A DNA stretch of 62,829 nucleotides from Pseudomonadota bacterium (GTDB lineage Bacteria; Pseudomonadota; Alphaproteobacteria; Rhizobiales; Xanthobacteraceae): positions 1 to 62,829 of the forward strand of contig JAFEFL010000038.1 of NCBI GenBank assembly GCA_018240595.1, given 5' to 3'. The notes beneath the pieces were generated by a model. That model ran no database searches. It had not been told where the DNA came from and worked only from the letters and a program-made list of their open reading frames with translations. Shown piece by piece: positions 12,096 to 23,073 of the stretch; within the stretch, counting starts at the first letter, position 1, and each line of letters begins with the position of its first letter. The translations under genes were made by a program, and so were the position numbers.

Positions 12096-13151
12096 ATGGC
12101 CAAGTACAACTCGATTCTCGAGACCGTCGGCCGCACGCCGTGCGTCAGGATCAACAAGCTGGCGCCGAAGGGCATCAATCTCTACGTCAAGATCGAGGCC
12201 TTCAATCCGCTCGGCTCGGTCAAGGACCGTCTGGCGCTCGGCGTCATCGAAGCCGCCGAGAAATCCGGCGAGCTCAAGCCCGGCATGACCGTGGTCGAAG
12301 CGACCTCCGGCAACACCGGCATCGGTCTGGCCATGGTCTGTGCCGCCAAGGGCTATCCGCTGGTCGTCACCATGGCGGAAACCTTCAGCGTCGAACGCCG
12401 CAAGCTGATGCGCTTCCTGGGGGCCAAGGTGGTGCTGACGCCGGCGTCCGGCCGCGGCTTCGGCATGGTCGAGAAGGCGCAGGAACTGGCGAAGGCGCAT
12501 GGCTGGTTTTTGACGCGGCAGTTCGAGAACGAAGCCAATCCCGATATGCACGCGCGCACGACCGGTCCCGAGATCGTCGCCGACTTCAAGGATAGCGGCC
12601 TCGATTACTGGGTCACCGGCTTCGGCACCGGCGGCACCTTCAATGGCGTGTCGCGCGTGCTGCGCAAGGAGATGCCGAACACCAAGATCGTGCTGTGCGA
12701 GCCGGCCGACGCGCCGATGATCTCGAGCCATACGCCGCAGGAGCGCAACGCCGACGGCACGCCGGCGAAACCCAATGCCGCGTTTAAGCCGCATCCGATG
12801 CAGGGCTGGTCGCCGGACTTCATCCCGAAGATTACCGGAGAAGCCATCGACAAGGGCGCGGCCAACGAGGTGATCACCATCGCCGGTCCGGAGGCGCTGA
12901 AATGCGCCAAGGATCTGGCGCAGAAGGAGGGCATCTTCGTCGGCATCACCGCCGGCGCGACGCTCGCCGGCGCGCTCAAGGTGGCGGAGAAGGCGGCGCC
13001 GGGCGCGACCATTCTCGCCATGCTGCCGGATACCGGCGAGCGCTATCTGTCGACGCCGCTGTTCGGCGATGTCGGCGCCGACATGAACGACGATGAGATC
13101 AAGATTTCGCAGTCCACGCCGGGGCAACAGATGCCGCCGAAGACGGCCTGA
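12096..13151 (+). CDS. cysK: Cysteine synthase (O-acetylserine sulfhydrylase family)
   Basis: A 351-residue fold-type II PLP enzyme that makes cysteine from O-acetylserine and sulfide. The PLP lysine is in NPLGSVKDRLA, followed by the substrate loop EATSGNTGIGLAMV and the phosphate-binding GFGTGGTFNGVSR. It is about 30 residues longer than typical CysK, with an insertion around HTPQERNADGTPAKPN and a short hydrophilic tail. A strong GGGAGGA precedes ATG 12096. It sits between lpd and lipA; cysteine is the sulfur source for Fe-S clusters and lipoate, but functional coupling is only inferred. Confidence 0.88.
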   Translation: MAKYNSILETVGRTPCVRINKLAPKGINLYVKIEAFNPLGSVKDRLALGVIEAAEKSGELKPGMTVVEATSGNTGIGLAMVCAAKGYPLVVTMAETFSVERRKLMRFLGAKVVLTPASGRGFGMVEKAQELAKAHGWFLTRQFENEANPDMHARTTGPEIVADFKDSGLDYWVTGFGTGGTFNGVSRVLRKEMPNTKIVLCEPADAPMISSHTPQERNADGTPAKPNAAFKPHPMQGWSPDFIPKITGEAIDKGAANEVITIAGPEALKCAKDLAQKEGIFVGITAGATLAGALKVAEKAAPGATILAMLPDTGERYLSTPLFGDVGADMNDDEIKISQSTPGQQMPPKTA

Positions 13152-13177
13152 TACCGGCAACGCAGAAGGGGGCTCAG

Positions 13178-13420
13178 ATGGGTGTCATTGCCTGGATCGT
13201 GGTCGGCCTGATCGCCGGCTGGCTTGCTCACGTCATTCTCGGCGGCCGCGGCGGCCTGCTCGGCAACCTGGCCGTCGGCCTCGTCGGCGCCATCGTCGCC
13301 GGCGCCATCCTGCCGCGGCTCGGCCTGTTCATCCGGCCGGATTTCATCGGCAGCATCATCAGCGCCACCATCGGCGCGGTGATCTTCCTGTTCATCTGGC
13401 GCGCGATCCGGCGGGCCTGA
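13178..13420 (+). CDS. GlsB/YeaQ/YmgE family stress response membrane protein
   Basis: An 80-residue, very hydrophobic protein with three predicted membrane helices (about 2-20, 28-48 and 56-76) and Gly-rich turns (GGRGGLLGNLAVGLVGAIVAG). The pattern fits the transglycosylase-associated / GlsB-YeaQ-YmgE family of small inner-membrane proteins induced by stress; their mechanism is unclear. ATG 13178 follows AGAAGGGGG. Start is 26 bases after the cysteine synthase stop, so it likely belongs to the same transcript. The same small gene is commonly found beside lipA in related genomes. Confidence 0.85.
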   Translation: MGVIAWIVVGLIAGWLAHVILGGRGGLLGNLAVGLVGAIVAGAILPRLGLFIRPDFIGSIISATIGAVIFLFIWRAIRRA

Positions 13421-13479
13421 TGCGCTGGCGCTGCATGCCCTGCCTTGCGGCGACGGCCCGCGAGCCGTAAGTAACGCCC

Positions 13480-14436
13480 ATGGCCGTCGTCCTCGACCTC
13501 GTCAACGACCCGCGCCCCCGGCACCCGGAAAAGGCGCACCGCCCGGATTCGGCCCAGCCGCCGAAGCCGGACTGGATCCGCGTCAAGGCGCCGATCTCAA
13601 AGGGTTACAACGAGACCCACGCGCTGATGCGCGCCAACGGCCTGTTCACGGTCTGCGAGGAGGCTGGCTGCCCGAACATCGGTGAGTGCTGGGAGAAGAA
13701 GCACGCCACCTTCATGATCATGGGCGACACCTGCACGCGGGCCTGCGCCTTCTGCAACGTCAAGACCGGCCTGCCGGGCGCGCTTGACGCCAGCGAGCCG
13801 GAGCATGTCGGGCAGGCGACCGCCAAGCTCGGCCTTGCCCATATCGTCGTCACCTCGGTCGATCGCGACGATCTCGCCGACGGCGGCGCGCAGCATTTCG
13901 CGCAAACGATCGGCGCCATCCGCAGGCACGCGCCCGGCACCACCATCGAAATCCTGACGCCCGATTTCCTGCGCAAGGACGGCGCGGTCGAGGTCGTGGT
14001 CGCGGCCAAGCCCGACGTCTTCAACCACAATCTCGAGACCGTGCCGTCGCTCTATCTCACGGTGCGGCCCGGCGCGCGCTACTTCCACTCGCTGCGCCTG
14101 TTGCAGCGGGTCAAGGAACTCGACCCGTCGATGTTCACCAAGTCCGGCATCATGGTCGGCCTCGGCGAGGAGCGTAACGAGATCCTGCAGGTGATGGACG
14201 ACCTGCGCTCGGCCGGCGTCGACTTCCTCACCATTGGCCAGTATCTGCAGCCGACCAGGAAGCATCACGAGGTCAAGCGCTTCGTGCCGCCGGACGAGTT
14301 CAAGTCGCTCGAGACCATCGCCTATGCCAAGGGCTTCCTGATGGTGTCGGCGTCGCCGCTGACGCGCTCGTCGCATCACGCCGGCGACGACTTCGCGAAG
14401 CTCAAGGCGGCGCGGCAAGCGCAGCTCGCGCGCTGA
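13480..14436 (+). CDS. lipA: Lipoyl synthase
   Basis: A 318-residue radical-SAM enzyme that inserts two sulfurs into octanoyl groups on lipoyl domains. The auxiliary cluster motif [12 protein letters not shown] and the radical-SAM cluster motif CTRACAFC are both intact. The conserved C-terminal RSSHHAGDD supplies the Ser ligand to the auxiliary cluster. Its substrates (lipoyl domains of PdhB and PdhC) are encoded a few kilobases upstream on the same strand. The octanoyltransferase gene lipB is not in the window. ATG 13480 begins [18 protein letters not shown]. Confidence 0.97.
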   Translation: MAVVLDLVNDPRPRHPEKAHRPDSAQPPKPDWIRVKAPISKGYNETHALMRANGLFTVCEEAGCPNIGECWEKKHATFMIMGDTCTRACAFCNVKTGLPGALDASEPEHVGQATAKLGLAHIVVTSVDRDDLADGGAQHFAQTIGAIRRHAPGTTIEILTPDFLRKDGAVEVVVAAKPDVFNHNLETVPSLYLTVRPGARYFHSLRLLQRVKELDPSMFTKSGIMVGLGEERNEILQVMDDLRSAGVDFLTIGQYLQPTRKHHEVKRFVPPDEFKSLETIAYAKGFLMVSASPLTRSSHHAGDDFAKLKAARQAQLAR

Positions 14437-14445
14437 GTGCGCGCC

Positions 14446-14964
14446 ATGCAGCGCGTCCTGGTGATGGGCTGCCCGGGCGCGGGCAAGACGACTTTCGCTC
14501 GCGCACTGGCTGACAAGCTGGCGGTGCCCCTGGTTTCCATCGATCGCTTGTATTGGCAGCCGGGCTGGCGTGAGCCGAAGACGGAAGAATTCACGGCGAC
14601 CATGACGTGTGAAGCCGCTAAGCCGGCGTGGGTCATGGACGGCAACTACATTGCCTTTGGGGCCGGCAACTTGCGCCGCGAGCGAGCACAAGCGATTGTC
14701 TGGTTCGATCTGCCGCGCCGGGCTTGTTTGAGCGGCGCCTTGCGTCGCATCGTGAAAAACCATGGCACCGTGCGTCCGGAAATGGCGCCCGGGTGCCGTG
14801 AACGCTTCGATTGGGGCTTCATGAAATACATTTGGACTTACCGTGCGCAACAGCGCCCAGGGCTGGTGACCTACTTCGACGCCTTGCGCATTGATCAGCC
14901 GTTGGTGACGTTCAGGAGCCGCGCCCAAGCCTCGGCCTATTTGGCCAACGTCGGGACCGCCTGA
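14446..14964 (+). CDS. P-loop kinase of the adenylate-kinase / FlaR-like topology modulation family
   Basis: A 172-residue protein with Walker A GCPGAGKTTFARALADKL at the N-terminus, then IDRLYWQPGWREP and WVMDGNYI. These features match the small adenylate-kinase-like proteins often named topology modulation protein or FlaR. The real substrate is unknown. ATG 14446 is chosen; an in-frame GTG at 14437 directly abuts the lipA stop. The stop shares one base with the next ATG (TGATG), which indicates translational coupling to the COQ10-type gene. Codon use looks a little less GC-biased than lipA. Confidence 0.75.
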   Translation: MQRVLVMGCPGAGKTTFARALADKLAVPLVSIDRLYWQPGWREPKTEEFTATMTCEAAKPAWVMDGNYIAFGAGNLRRERAQAIVWFDLPRRACLSGALRRIVKNHGTVRPEMAPGCRERFDWGFMKYIWTYRAQQRPGLVTYFDALRIDQPLVTFRSRAQASAYLANVGTA

Positions 14965-15431
14965 TGCCGCAATTCACCAACAAGCGCCGCGTGCGCCATG
15001 CCGCGGCCGACATGTTCGACCTCGTCGCCGACGTCGAGAAATATCCGCAATTCGTGCCGCTGTGCGATGGTCTGCGCGTCAAGAGCCGCACCGAGAAAGG
15101 CGACGGCGTCACCGTCATGGTCGCGGCCATGACCGTCGCCTACAAGATGATCCATCAGACCTTTCTCAGCCGCGTCACGCTCGACCGGCCGAACCTGAAG
15201 ATCCTCGTCGAATATCTCGACGGGCCGTTCAGCCGCCTGCAGAACCGCTGGAGCTTCGTGCCCACAGGCGACAAGACCTGCGAGGTCGAGTTCTACATCG
15301 ACTATGAATTCCGCAGCCGCACCTTCGGCATGCTGATGGGCGCGGTGTTCGATACGGTGTTCCGCAAGATGGCGGCCGCCTTCGAGGAGCGCGCCGACAA
15401 GGTCTACGGCGCCCGAACCCGCGATGCCTAA
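14964..15431 (+). CDS. COQ10/RatA family START-domain protein
   Basis: A 155-residue polyketide cyclase/START-like protein. The motif FDLVADVEKYPQFVPLCDGLRV at the N-terminus and FVPTGDKTCEVEFYIDYEF in the middle are typical of COQ10, a lipid-binding protein that aids ubiquinone function. Databases often label such proteins RatA toxin, after an E. coli homologue. In Hyphomicrobiales the gene commonly follows lipA, so the ubiquinone role seems more likely than a toxin, and no antitoxin gene is visible. It overlaps the kinase by one base and the FUSC gene by 8 bases. Confidence 0.87.
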   Translation: MPQFTNKRRVRHAAADMFDLVADVEKYPQFVPLCDGLRVKSRTEKGDGVTVMVAAMTVAYKMIHQTFLSRVTLDRPNLKILVEYLDGPFSRLQNRWSFVPTGDKTCEVEFYIDYEFRSRTFGMLMGAVFDTVFRKMAAAFEERADKVYGARTRDA

Positions 15432-16431
15432 GCGCCCCCACCATCTGGCGCTTCACCTGCATCGCCGCGTTCCCGATGGCGCCTATCGCCGCGGCTTGCT
15501 GTTTTTGCTCGGCGTCGGCCTGCCGTTCCTCATCGGCCTTGCCTTGCGCAATCCGGCGGGCGCGCTGCTTGGCGCCATGACCGGTCTCATCCTGTCGTTC
15601 GGCGACGACGATGGCACGCTGCGCCGCCGCCTGATCCTGCTCGTCTATATCGCCGGCGGCGTCGCCCTCGGCGGTACGGTCGGCATCCTGTTGCATGGCT
15701 TTGCCTGGCCGATCTGGATCGTCTTCGCGCTTGCCACTTTCGCCAGCGGTTGGTTCCTCGGCGTCGGCAAGGCGCAGACCTTGTCGGCGCGCTTCGGCGC
15801 CATGGCGCTCGTCGTCACCAGCGGCGCGCCGGAATTCCACCCCGCCGAGCTTGCTTTCGCCGTCGGTGCCGTGCTGTGCATCGCGGCGCTGCGCACGACC
15901 GATCATCTCGCGTTCGGACCGCTCGCCCAGCAGAAGCCGCGGCCGCGCCGCGTGCCGTCGGGCGGCTGGCTGCGTTTCGCCTTGGCTTATGCGGCCGCCG
16001 CCTGCGGCAGTCTGGCGATCGGCGTTATGGTAGATCCGGGCCGCGCCTTGTGGGTGGTGGTGACGACGTTGGTCGTGATGCAGCCCGACGCGCGAGCGAG
16101 TTATGTCCTCATCGTCCAGCGCATCGCCGGCACCGTGCTCGGCGTCATTGCCGCCTATGCCGTCACCAGCATCGTCGAGCCGCACTGGGCGATCCTGGCA
16201 TTGGCGCTCGCCGTAGCGGCGCTCATTCCACATCACCTGCAGAACCGCTACTGGCTGCATACGGCGCTGATCGCTCTCCTGGTGCTGCTGATCTACGACC
16301 TCGGCAGCAACGATCCGCGCATCGTTGCCGGCCTGTTCGTCGAGCGCCTGCAGGACGTGTTGCTCGGCGGTGGCATCGCTCTGATCGGCACGCTGATCGC
16401 GTTTCCGCGCAATCCGCCCGAAGAAACCTAA
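15424..16431 (+). CDS. FUSC family membrane protein
   Basis: A 335-residue inner-membrane protein with about 10 hydrophobic segments in two groups separated by a hydrophilic loop (LAQQKPRPRRVPSGGW). The second group contains RALWVVVTTLVVMQPD, a pattern typical of the fusaric-acid resistance (FUSC / aromatic acid exporter) family, which exports aromatic acids; substrate not known here. The start ATG at 15424 overlaps the COQ10-type gene by 8 bases. It converges with tspO, with a small hairpin between the two stops. Confidence 0.8.
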   Translation: MPKRPHHLALHLHRRVPDGAYRRGLLFLLGVGLPFLIGLALRNPAGALLGAMTGLILSFGDDDGTLRRRLILLVYIAGGVALGGTVGILLHGFAWPIWIVFALATFASGWFLGVGKAQTLSARFGAMALVVTSGAPEFHPAELAFAVGAVLCIAALRTTDHLAFGPLAQQKPRPRRVPSGGWLRFALAYAAAACGSLAIGVMVDPGRALWVVVTTLVVMQPDARASYVLIVQRIAGTVLGVIAAYAVTSIVEPHWAILALALAVAALIPHHLQNRYWLHTALIALLVLLIYDLGSNDPRIVAGLFVERLQDVLLGGGIALIGTLIAFPRNPPEET

Positions 16432-16446
16432 CGGCGCTCAGCCGTT
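16430..16446. terminator. Small hairpin between convergent FUSC and tspO genes
   Basis: AACGGC, a 5-base loop and GCCGTT form a 6-bp stem exactly at the junction of the two convergent genes. No clear T-run follows on either strand, so it may be only a weak or factor-assisted bidirectional terminator. Confidence 0.3.
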
Positions 16447-16935
16447 CAGCCACCAGACTGAGGCATTGAGCAAGGTGGCGAAGGCCACCCACAAGGCCAG
16501 CGGCGCGATCGCGAAACCGGCCGTGCGGTCGAGCCTCGAGAAGCAAACGACCGTTGCCACCACGACGACGAACTGAGGCACGACATTGATCAAGCCGAGC
16601 AGCGGTGAATGCGCGGCGAAGAACATCCACGACCACGCGGCGTTCAAGGCGAGTTGAAGATAGAAAAGCGTCAGCGCGCGGCGCTTGTCCGGTGACGGCG
16701 CGAGGCGATGAATGCGGAAGGCTGCATAAGCCATCAGCACATAGAGCGTGGTCCAGACCGGTCCGAAAATCCAATTCGGCGGATTGAACGGCGGCTTGGC
16801 GAGGCCCGCATACCAGGGTGCCAGGTTCGGAAATGTCGCGATCTGGCCGAAGATCGAGGCGGCCACGACGGCGACAGTCGGCATGATGATCGCCGGCCAG
16901 AAGCGGGCGCCCGTTGTCGCGGCGGTTCCATTCAT
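16438..16935 (-). CDS. tspO: TspO/MBR family protein
   Basis: A 165-residue protein with five predicted membrane helices. It carries the family signatures WYAGLAKPPFNPPNWIFGPVW and LNAAWSWMFFAAHSP. TspO proteins bind porphyrins and cholesterol-like ligands in the membrane and in Rhodobacter modulate photosynthesis and tetrapyrrole responses. It shares 4 bases (ATGA) with the end of the cinA-like gene, which in turn overlaps ispDF, so the three form one translationally coupled operon. Its function in this operon is unclear. Confidence 0.93.
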   Translation of the reverse strand: MNGTAATTGARFWPAIIMPTVAVVAASIFGQIATFPNLAPWYAGLAKPPFNPPNWIFGPVWTTLYVLMAYAAFRIHRLAPSPDKRRALTLFYLQLALNAAWSWMFFAAHSPLLGLINVVPQFVVVVATVVCFSRLDRTAGFAIAPLALWVAFATLLNASVWWLNG

Positions 16936-17423
16936 TGTTCGGCGATCTCCTTGAGCATCGCCAACGCCTGAAGCACGGATTGGTGCCGCACCGCGTCGCG
17001 GCCGATATCGCCATAGCGTTTGGCCGCGTGCATCGTCGTGCCGCTCCGAGAAGCGGCGGCGAAATGCACCAGCCCGACCGGCTTGTCGGCCGAGCCGCCG
17101 CCGGGACCGGCAATGCCTGTGATCGACACCGCGAGATCGGCCCGCGATTTAGTCAGCGCGCCGCTGGCCATGGCCTCGGCGGTCTGGCGGCTGACCGCGC
17201 CGTATCGCTTCAGCGTTTCCAGCGGCACGCCGAGCATCTCGTGTTTGGCTTCGTTCGAGTAGGTGACGAAGCCGCGATCGACGACATCGGATGAACCGGC
17301 GATGGCGGTGAGGGCGCCGGCGACGAGACCGCCGGTGCAAGATTCCGCCGCCGCCACCTTGAGGCCCCGCGCGCGGCAGGTGTCGAGCACGGCGGCGGCG
17401 GCTTCGCGGAAGTCGTTGTTCAT
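16932..17423 (-). CDS. CinA-family C-terminal domain protein (PncC-type NMN deamidase)
   Basis: A 163-residue protein consisting only of the CinA C-terminal amidohydrolase domain. [38 protein letters not shown] and [14 protein letters not shown] are diagnostic. Such stand-alone proteins (PncC) convert nicotinamide mononucleotide to nicotinate mononucleotide in NAD salvage. The ATG at 17423 overlaps the ispDF stop as ATGA and has GGAG six bases upstream; a GTG at 17435 is an alternative. In related genomes the gene also follows ispDF. Confidence 0.9.
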   Translation of the reverse strand: MNNDFREAAAAVLDTCRARGLKVAAAESCTGGLVAGALTAIAGSSDVVDRGFVTYSNEAKHEMLGVPLETLKRYGAVSRQTAEAMASGALTKSRADLAVSITGIAGPGGGSADKPVGLVHFAAASRSGTTMHAAKRYGDIGRDAVRHQSVLQALAMLKEIAEQ

Positions 17424-18598
17424 GACAGGCTCCACGGCAGTCTGACCGTCGCCGTCGCGTAAGCCGCGATGCCTTCACGGCGGCCGGTGAAGCCGAGTTG
17501 TTCGCTGGTCGTGGCTTTCACCGCGACACGGTCGATACCGATGCCGGCGATGCGAGCAATGACCCCGCGCATGGCGTCGCGGTGCGGCCCGATCTTCGGC
17601 GCCTCGCAGACGATAGTGAGATCGAGATGGGCGATGCGGCCGCCGCGCACGGCGACGCGGTCGCAGGCGAATTTGAGGAAGCGGTCGGATGCCGCGCCCT
17701 TCCATTGCGGATCGCTCGGCGGGAAGTGCGCGCCGATATCGCCGTCGGCCAGCGCCCCGAGAAGTGCGTCGGTCAGCGCATGCAGGCCGACATCGGCATC
17801 GGAATGACCGGTGAGCGCCTGGCCGTGCGGGATGCGGACGCCGCCGATGACGACGTGATCTCCCGGCCCAAATGCATGCACGTCGATGCCCGTGCCGGTC
17901 CGCACATCGCCCAGATTCGTCCAGTCCATGGTCTCGGCGCGCACGAAGTCCTCCGCATGGGTGATCTTGATGTTAGCACTCTCGCCGTCGAACACGCGCA
18001 CCTGCATGCCGACCCATTCGGCGAGCGCCGCGTCGTCGGTGAAGTCGTCGCGTCCCTCGCGCGCGGCGCGGCGATGCGCCTCGAGGATCGGCGCGAAGGC
18101 GAAGGCCTGCGGCGTCTGCACTGCCCGCAAGCGAGCTCGGTCGAGGGTCTCGCCGACGCGGCCGAGTTGATCGACCGCCTTGATCGTATCGGTGACGGGA
18201 AGTCCGGGGATCGCTGCGCCGGTCTCGCCGGCGGCGTCGATGGCGCGCGCGATCAGGTCGCGGCTGGCGAAGGGGCGGGCGGCATCGTGGATCAGCACGA
18301 CGTCGGGGGGCTCAGTCGCCAGCGCCTCGAGGCCGGCGCGGACCGAGGCCTGGCGGGTCTCGCCACCGTGAACGGGCGCCTTGAGGGCGAGCCCTGCTGC
18401 CGCATCCCGGTAATGCGCCTCGTCGCCAGCGCGGATCACGGGCTGAATCGTGTGGATGAGGCCGCTGCCTGAAAAGCGGTCGAGACAGCGGCGCAGGACC
18501 GACAGGCCACCCAGCGCCTGGTACTGTTTTGCCAGTTTGGCACCGCCAGCCCGAGTGCCACGGCCGGCCGCCACGATAACGGCTGCGATTTTCGCCAT
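17420..18598 (-). CDS. ispDF: Bifunctional 2-C-methyl-D-erythritol 4-phosphate cytidylyltransferase / 2,4-cyclodiphosphate synthase
   Basis: A 392-residue fusion for two non-consecutive steps of the MEP isoprenoid pathway. The N-terminal IspD part (1-225) has the nucleotide-binding [12 protein letters not shown] and [10 protein letters not shown]. The C-terminal IspF part (about 235-392) has [14 protein letters not shown] and [20 protein letters not shown] with the zinc ligands, and [16 protein letters not shown]. Fusion of IspD and IspF is typical of alphaproteobacteria. It starts at ATG 18598 and is divergent from dusB across 181 bases. Confidence 0.96.
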   Translation of the reverse strand: MAKIAAVIVAAGRGTRAGGAKLAKQYQALGGLSVLRRCLDRFSGSGLIHTIQPVIRAGDEAHYRDAAAGLALKAPVHGGETRQASVRAGLEALATEPPDVVLIHDAARPFASRDLIARAIDAAGETGAAIPGLPVTDTIKAVDQLGRVGETLDRARLRAVQTPQAFAFAPILEAHRRAAREGRDDFTDDAALAEWVGMQVRVFDGESANIKITHAEDFVRAETMDWTNLGDVRTGTGIDVHAFGPGDHVVIGGVRIPHGQALTGHSDADVGLHALTDALLGALADGDIGAHFPPSDPQWKGAASDRFLKFACDRVAVRGGRIAHLDLTIVCEAPKIGPHRDAMRGVIARIAGIGIDRVAVKATTSEQLGFTGRREGIAAYATATVRLPWSLS

Positions 18599-18779
18599 AT
18601 TCGAGGTTCCTGACGCCCTTCTAGCCTAGGCTTTAGCGTGTTCGCGGCGTCCTGCCAAAGCGCTTCTGGAGCCCATTCCGGCAGCAGGCCTCCGTCATAC
18701 CGGATGCTGATATTGCACCGCAGCACTTGCGCGGACGAAGAAAGTGGCTAAACTATATGCAACGTGAGGATCAGCCTAA

Positions 18780-19835
18780 ATGCTAGGCAGCGACCCGATG
18801 GCGGGCGACATAAATAGTTTTTACGCGCTCCCGCTGGATATTGGCGGCGTTCGCGTGCCCAACCGCGTGATCCTGGCGCCGATGTCCGGGATTACCGATG
18901 CGCCGACCCGCCGCCTGGCGGAGCGGCTCGGGGCCGGGCTGGTCGTGTCGGAAATGACGGCCTGTGCCGGCCTCGCGAAGGGCGAGCGAGAGGCGGGGGT
19001 GCGCAGCGATGGCGCCGGCGTTGGCATCAATGTTGTCCAGCTCGCCGGCTGCGAAGCGCGCTGGATGGCCGAAGGAGCGGCCATCGCCGAAGCCAATGGC
19101 GCGCGCATCATCGACATCAATATGGGCTGTCCGTCCAAGCAGGTAACCAATGGCGCCTCGGGCTCGGCGTTGATGCGCGATCTCGATCATGCGCTGACAC
19201 TGATCGAGGCGACGGTCGGCGCCGTCACCGTGCCGGTCACGCTGAAGATGCGGCTCGGCTGGGACACCGACAGCATCAACGCACCGGAACTAGCGCGCCG
19301 TGCCGAGAATGCCGGCGTCAGGATGATCACCGTGCATGGCCGCACGCGCTGCCAGTTCTACACCGGCAATGCCGACTGGCAGGCCGTGCGCGCCGTCAAG
19401 GACGCTGTCACCGTGCCGGTCGTCGTCAATGGCGACGTGCGCAGTTATGACGATGCGCTGGATGCCTTGCGCCATTCTGGCGCCGACGCCGTCATGGTCG
19501 GCCGCGCCGCGCAGGGCCGGCCGTGGTTTCCAGGGCAGGTGGCCCGCTTCCTCGCCACCGGCGAACGCGGTGAGGCGCCAGCGCTAGCGGCCCAACTTGA
19601 ATTGATCGACAGGCTCTACGCCGAGCACATCGACCATCACGGCGCCGCTATCGGCCGCCGCCATGCCCGCAAGCATCTCGGCTGGGCGCTCGATGTCGCC
19701 GCCGAAACCGCCGGGGCATCGCCCGACCTTCTGAAGACTCATCGCACCCGTGTGCTCACCAGCGAACAGCCGGATGAAGCGCGCCGTCTGCTGGCCGATG
19801 CCTATGAGGCTTTCGCCTGGAGGGCCGCTGCATGA
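18780..19835 (+). CDS. dusB: tRNA-dihydrouridine synthase, DusB/NifR3 type
   Basis: A 351-residue FMN enzyme that reduces uridines in the tRNA D-loop. TIM-barrel motifs are [41 protein letters not shown] and [15 protein letters not shown]; the conserved catalytic Cys appears in the MGCPSK segment. NifR3-type dus genes lie upstream of ntrBC in many alphaproteobacteria, as here. The stop overlaps the ntrB start (ATGA). ATG 18780 has GAGGA upstream; a second ATG at 18798 is an alternative start that would remove six residues. Confidence 0.95.
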   Translation: MLGSDPMAGDINSFYALPLDIGGVRVPNRVILAPMSGITDAPTRRLAERLGAGLVVSEMTACAGLAKGEREAGVRSDGAGVGINVVQLAGCEARWMAEGAAIAEANGARIIDINMGCPSKQVTNGASGSALMRDLDHALTLIEATVGAVTVPVTLKMRLGWDTDSINAPELARRAENAGVRMITVHGRTRCQFYTGNADWQAVRAVKDAVTVPVVVNGDVRSYDDALDALRHSGADAVMVGRAAQGRPWFPGQVARFLATGERGEAPALAAQLELIDRLYAEHIDHHGAAIGRRHARKHLGWALDVAAETAGASPDLLKTHRTRVLTSEQPDEARRLLADAYEAFAWRAAA

Positions 19836-20983
19836 GCCCGGCGCAAGCCAAGGCGAGCGAAGCGGTCACCGTCACCGCCGATGCGATGCTCAACGCGTTG
19901 CCGCATCCGGTGATGATGATCGCGCCGGACGGCCATGTCGCCGACGCCAATGTCGCCGCCGAACAGTTCTTCGAATCTTCTATCCCGATGCTGCGCCGAA
20001 ATTTCCTGCGCGATCTCGTGCCGTTCGGCTCGCCCTTGCTGACGCTCGTCGAACAGGTGAGGCGCCGCGGCGCTGCGGTCAACGAATACAAAGTCGATCT
20101 CGCGACGCCCCGCAATCCCGGCGAACGGCTGGTCGATCTGCATGTCGCGCCGGTGTCGGAATATCCCGGCCACGTGCTGGTGATGCTGCAGGAGCGCACC
20201 ATCGCCGACAAGATGGACCGCCAGCTCACGCATCGCGGCGCGGCGCGCTCTGTGATCGCGCTCGCCGCCATGCTGGCGCACGAGATAAAGAACCCGCTGT
20301 CCGGCATTCGCGGCGCGGCCCAGCTGCTCGAGCAATCGGCCGCCGACGAGGACCGCCAGCTCACCACGCTGATCTGCGACGAGACCGACCGCATCGTGAA
20401 GCTGGTCGATCGCATGGAGATCTTCGGCGACGAGCGCCCGGTCGAGCGCGAGCCGGTCAACATCCACGTCATCCTCGATCACGTGAAGCGGCTGGCCCAA
20501 TCCGGCTTCGCCCGCCACATCAAGTTCGTCGAGGAGTACGATCCATCGCTGCCGCCGGTGCTGGCCAATCGCGACCAGCTCATCCAGGTGTTCCTCAACC
20601 TCGTCAAGAACGCCACCGAGGCGATCGGCGAGGAGGCGACCGACGGTGAAATCCAGCTCACCACCGCGTTCCGCCCCGGTGTGCGCCTGGCCGTGCCGGG
20701 CACGACCGCGCGCGTGTCGTTGCCGCTCGAATTCTGCGTGCGCGACAACGGCCCCGGCGTGAGCGAAGACCTGATGCCGCATCTGTTCGATCCGTTCGTC
20801 ACCACCAAGCCGACCGGCTCCGGTCTCGGGCTGGCGCTGGTGGCGAAGATCGTCGGCGACCACGGCGGCATCATCGAATGTGAATCGCAGCCGCGGCGCA
20901 CCACGTTCCGCGTGCTGATGCCTGTTTATAACGGCGGCGGCGGCGTCGATGACGCCGCACCCGCAGAAGCCTCGAGGTCATAA
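19832..20983 (+). CDS. ntrB: Nitrogen regulation sensor histidine kinase NtrB
   Basis: A 383-residue cytoplasmic kinase that phosphorylates or dephosphorylates NtrC in response to PII protein. An N-terminal PAS-like domain (about 10-130) is followed by the H-box [19 protein letters not shown] and the ATPase motifs ([13 protein letters not shown]-box, [24 protein letters not shown]). No membrane segments are visible, consistent with a cytoplasmic sensor. It overlaps dusB by 4 bases and is followed by ntrC after 3 bases, so dusB-ntrB-ntrC is one transcript. Confidence 0.96.
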   Translation: MSPAQAKASEAVTVTADAMLNALPHPVMMIAPDGHVADANVAAEQFFESSIPMLRRNFLRDLVPFGSPLLTLVEQVRRRGAAVNEYKVDLATPRNPGERLVDLHVAPVSEYPGHVLVMLQERTIADKMDRQLTHRGAARSVIALAAMLAHEIKNPLSGIRGAAQLLEQSAADEDRQLTTLICDETDRIVKLVDRMEIFGDERPVEREPVNIHVILDHVKRLAQSGFARHIKFVEEYDPSLPPVLANRDQLIQVFLNLVKNATEAIGEEATDGEIQLTTAFRPGVRLAVPGTTARVSLPLEFCVRDNGPGVSEDLMPHLFDPFVTTKPTGSGLGLALVAKIVGDHGGIIECESQPRRTTFRVLMPVYNGGGGVDDAAPAEASRS

Positions 20984-20986
20984 ACG

Positions 20987-22429
<1,443 letters not shown>

Positions 22430-22440
22430 GCTTCGCCTGT

Positions 22441-22878
22441 CTAACGGCAGAATTTTGTTGGCCCCAACCAACTCCAAGTCTTACCGTAAGTGACAGACCG
22501 CACGCTAAACTGAACGTCGCTAATGACCTCGACCTTTTGATTGATCCTCCGGCTTTTGCCGCCTGCTAGCGACAGATGAATTGGCTTCTTCAGTCCCGAC
22601 ACGGTGTATTCGAATGTTTCTGGGACATTTCCCGTTTGTATTGACGTCGTGAAGCGATAAATGCCCCGAGGGATTGTGATTTGGGTGAAGAAGGGGGCGC
22701 CTTCAGGTTCATCACCACCCGATTTGAGGAACTCGAAGTAAAACCTTCCATTGTCGGACGCGATACGAACATTGCCAGGCAGCGCGTCTGCCTTGGCCGA
22801 AAAGCTCTTTGGCTCGTAGCACTCTGCGCAAACTATTGTCGGAAAAAGGACTAGTAAGCCGATTGGAAGCCATTTCAT
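22441..22878 (-). CDS. Hypothetical secreted protein
   Basis: A 145-residue protein with a signal peptide (MKWLPIGLLVLFPTIVCA, cleavage likely before ECYEP) and no further membrane segment; it is therefore probably periplasmic. I do not recognise the family. Two cysteines near the mature start and end could pair. The ATG at 22878 is chosen because GGGGAGG lies about 10 bases upstream; an ATG at 22887 would abut it. Base composition is clearly less GC-rich than the flanking ntrC and LLM genes, which suggests later acquisition. Confidence 0.6.
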   Translation of the reverse strand: MKWLPIGLLVLFPTIVCAECYEPKSFSAKADALPGNVRIASDNGRFYFEFLKSGGDEPEGAPFFTQITIPRGIYRFTTSIQTGNVPETFEYTVSGLKKPIHLSLAGGKSRRINQKVEVISDVQFSVRSVTYGKTWSWLGPTKFCR

Positions 22879-23073
22879 GGCACCCATGCCTCCCCACGGA
22901 GCCGCGTCAGTTGCGGCACGGGCGTCAATCATAAGTGGTGGCGAAATAAACTACAACCTCTTTAGAGTTTCTCTTGGACCGACTACCCAACGCGGTATTC
23001 AGAATGTGCCTGCTTGCCTGCGCCGGATCGGATTCTAAATACGCTTCACGATAAGCGCGAGCGCAGAACCATA

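Noticed and set aside
14964..15431. Toxin-antitoxin toxin RatA
   Set aside because: The name comes from annotation of a related E. coli protein. No antitoxin partner is seen, and the gene context fits a COQ10-type ubiquinone protein better.
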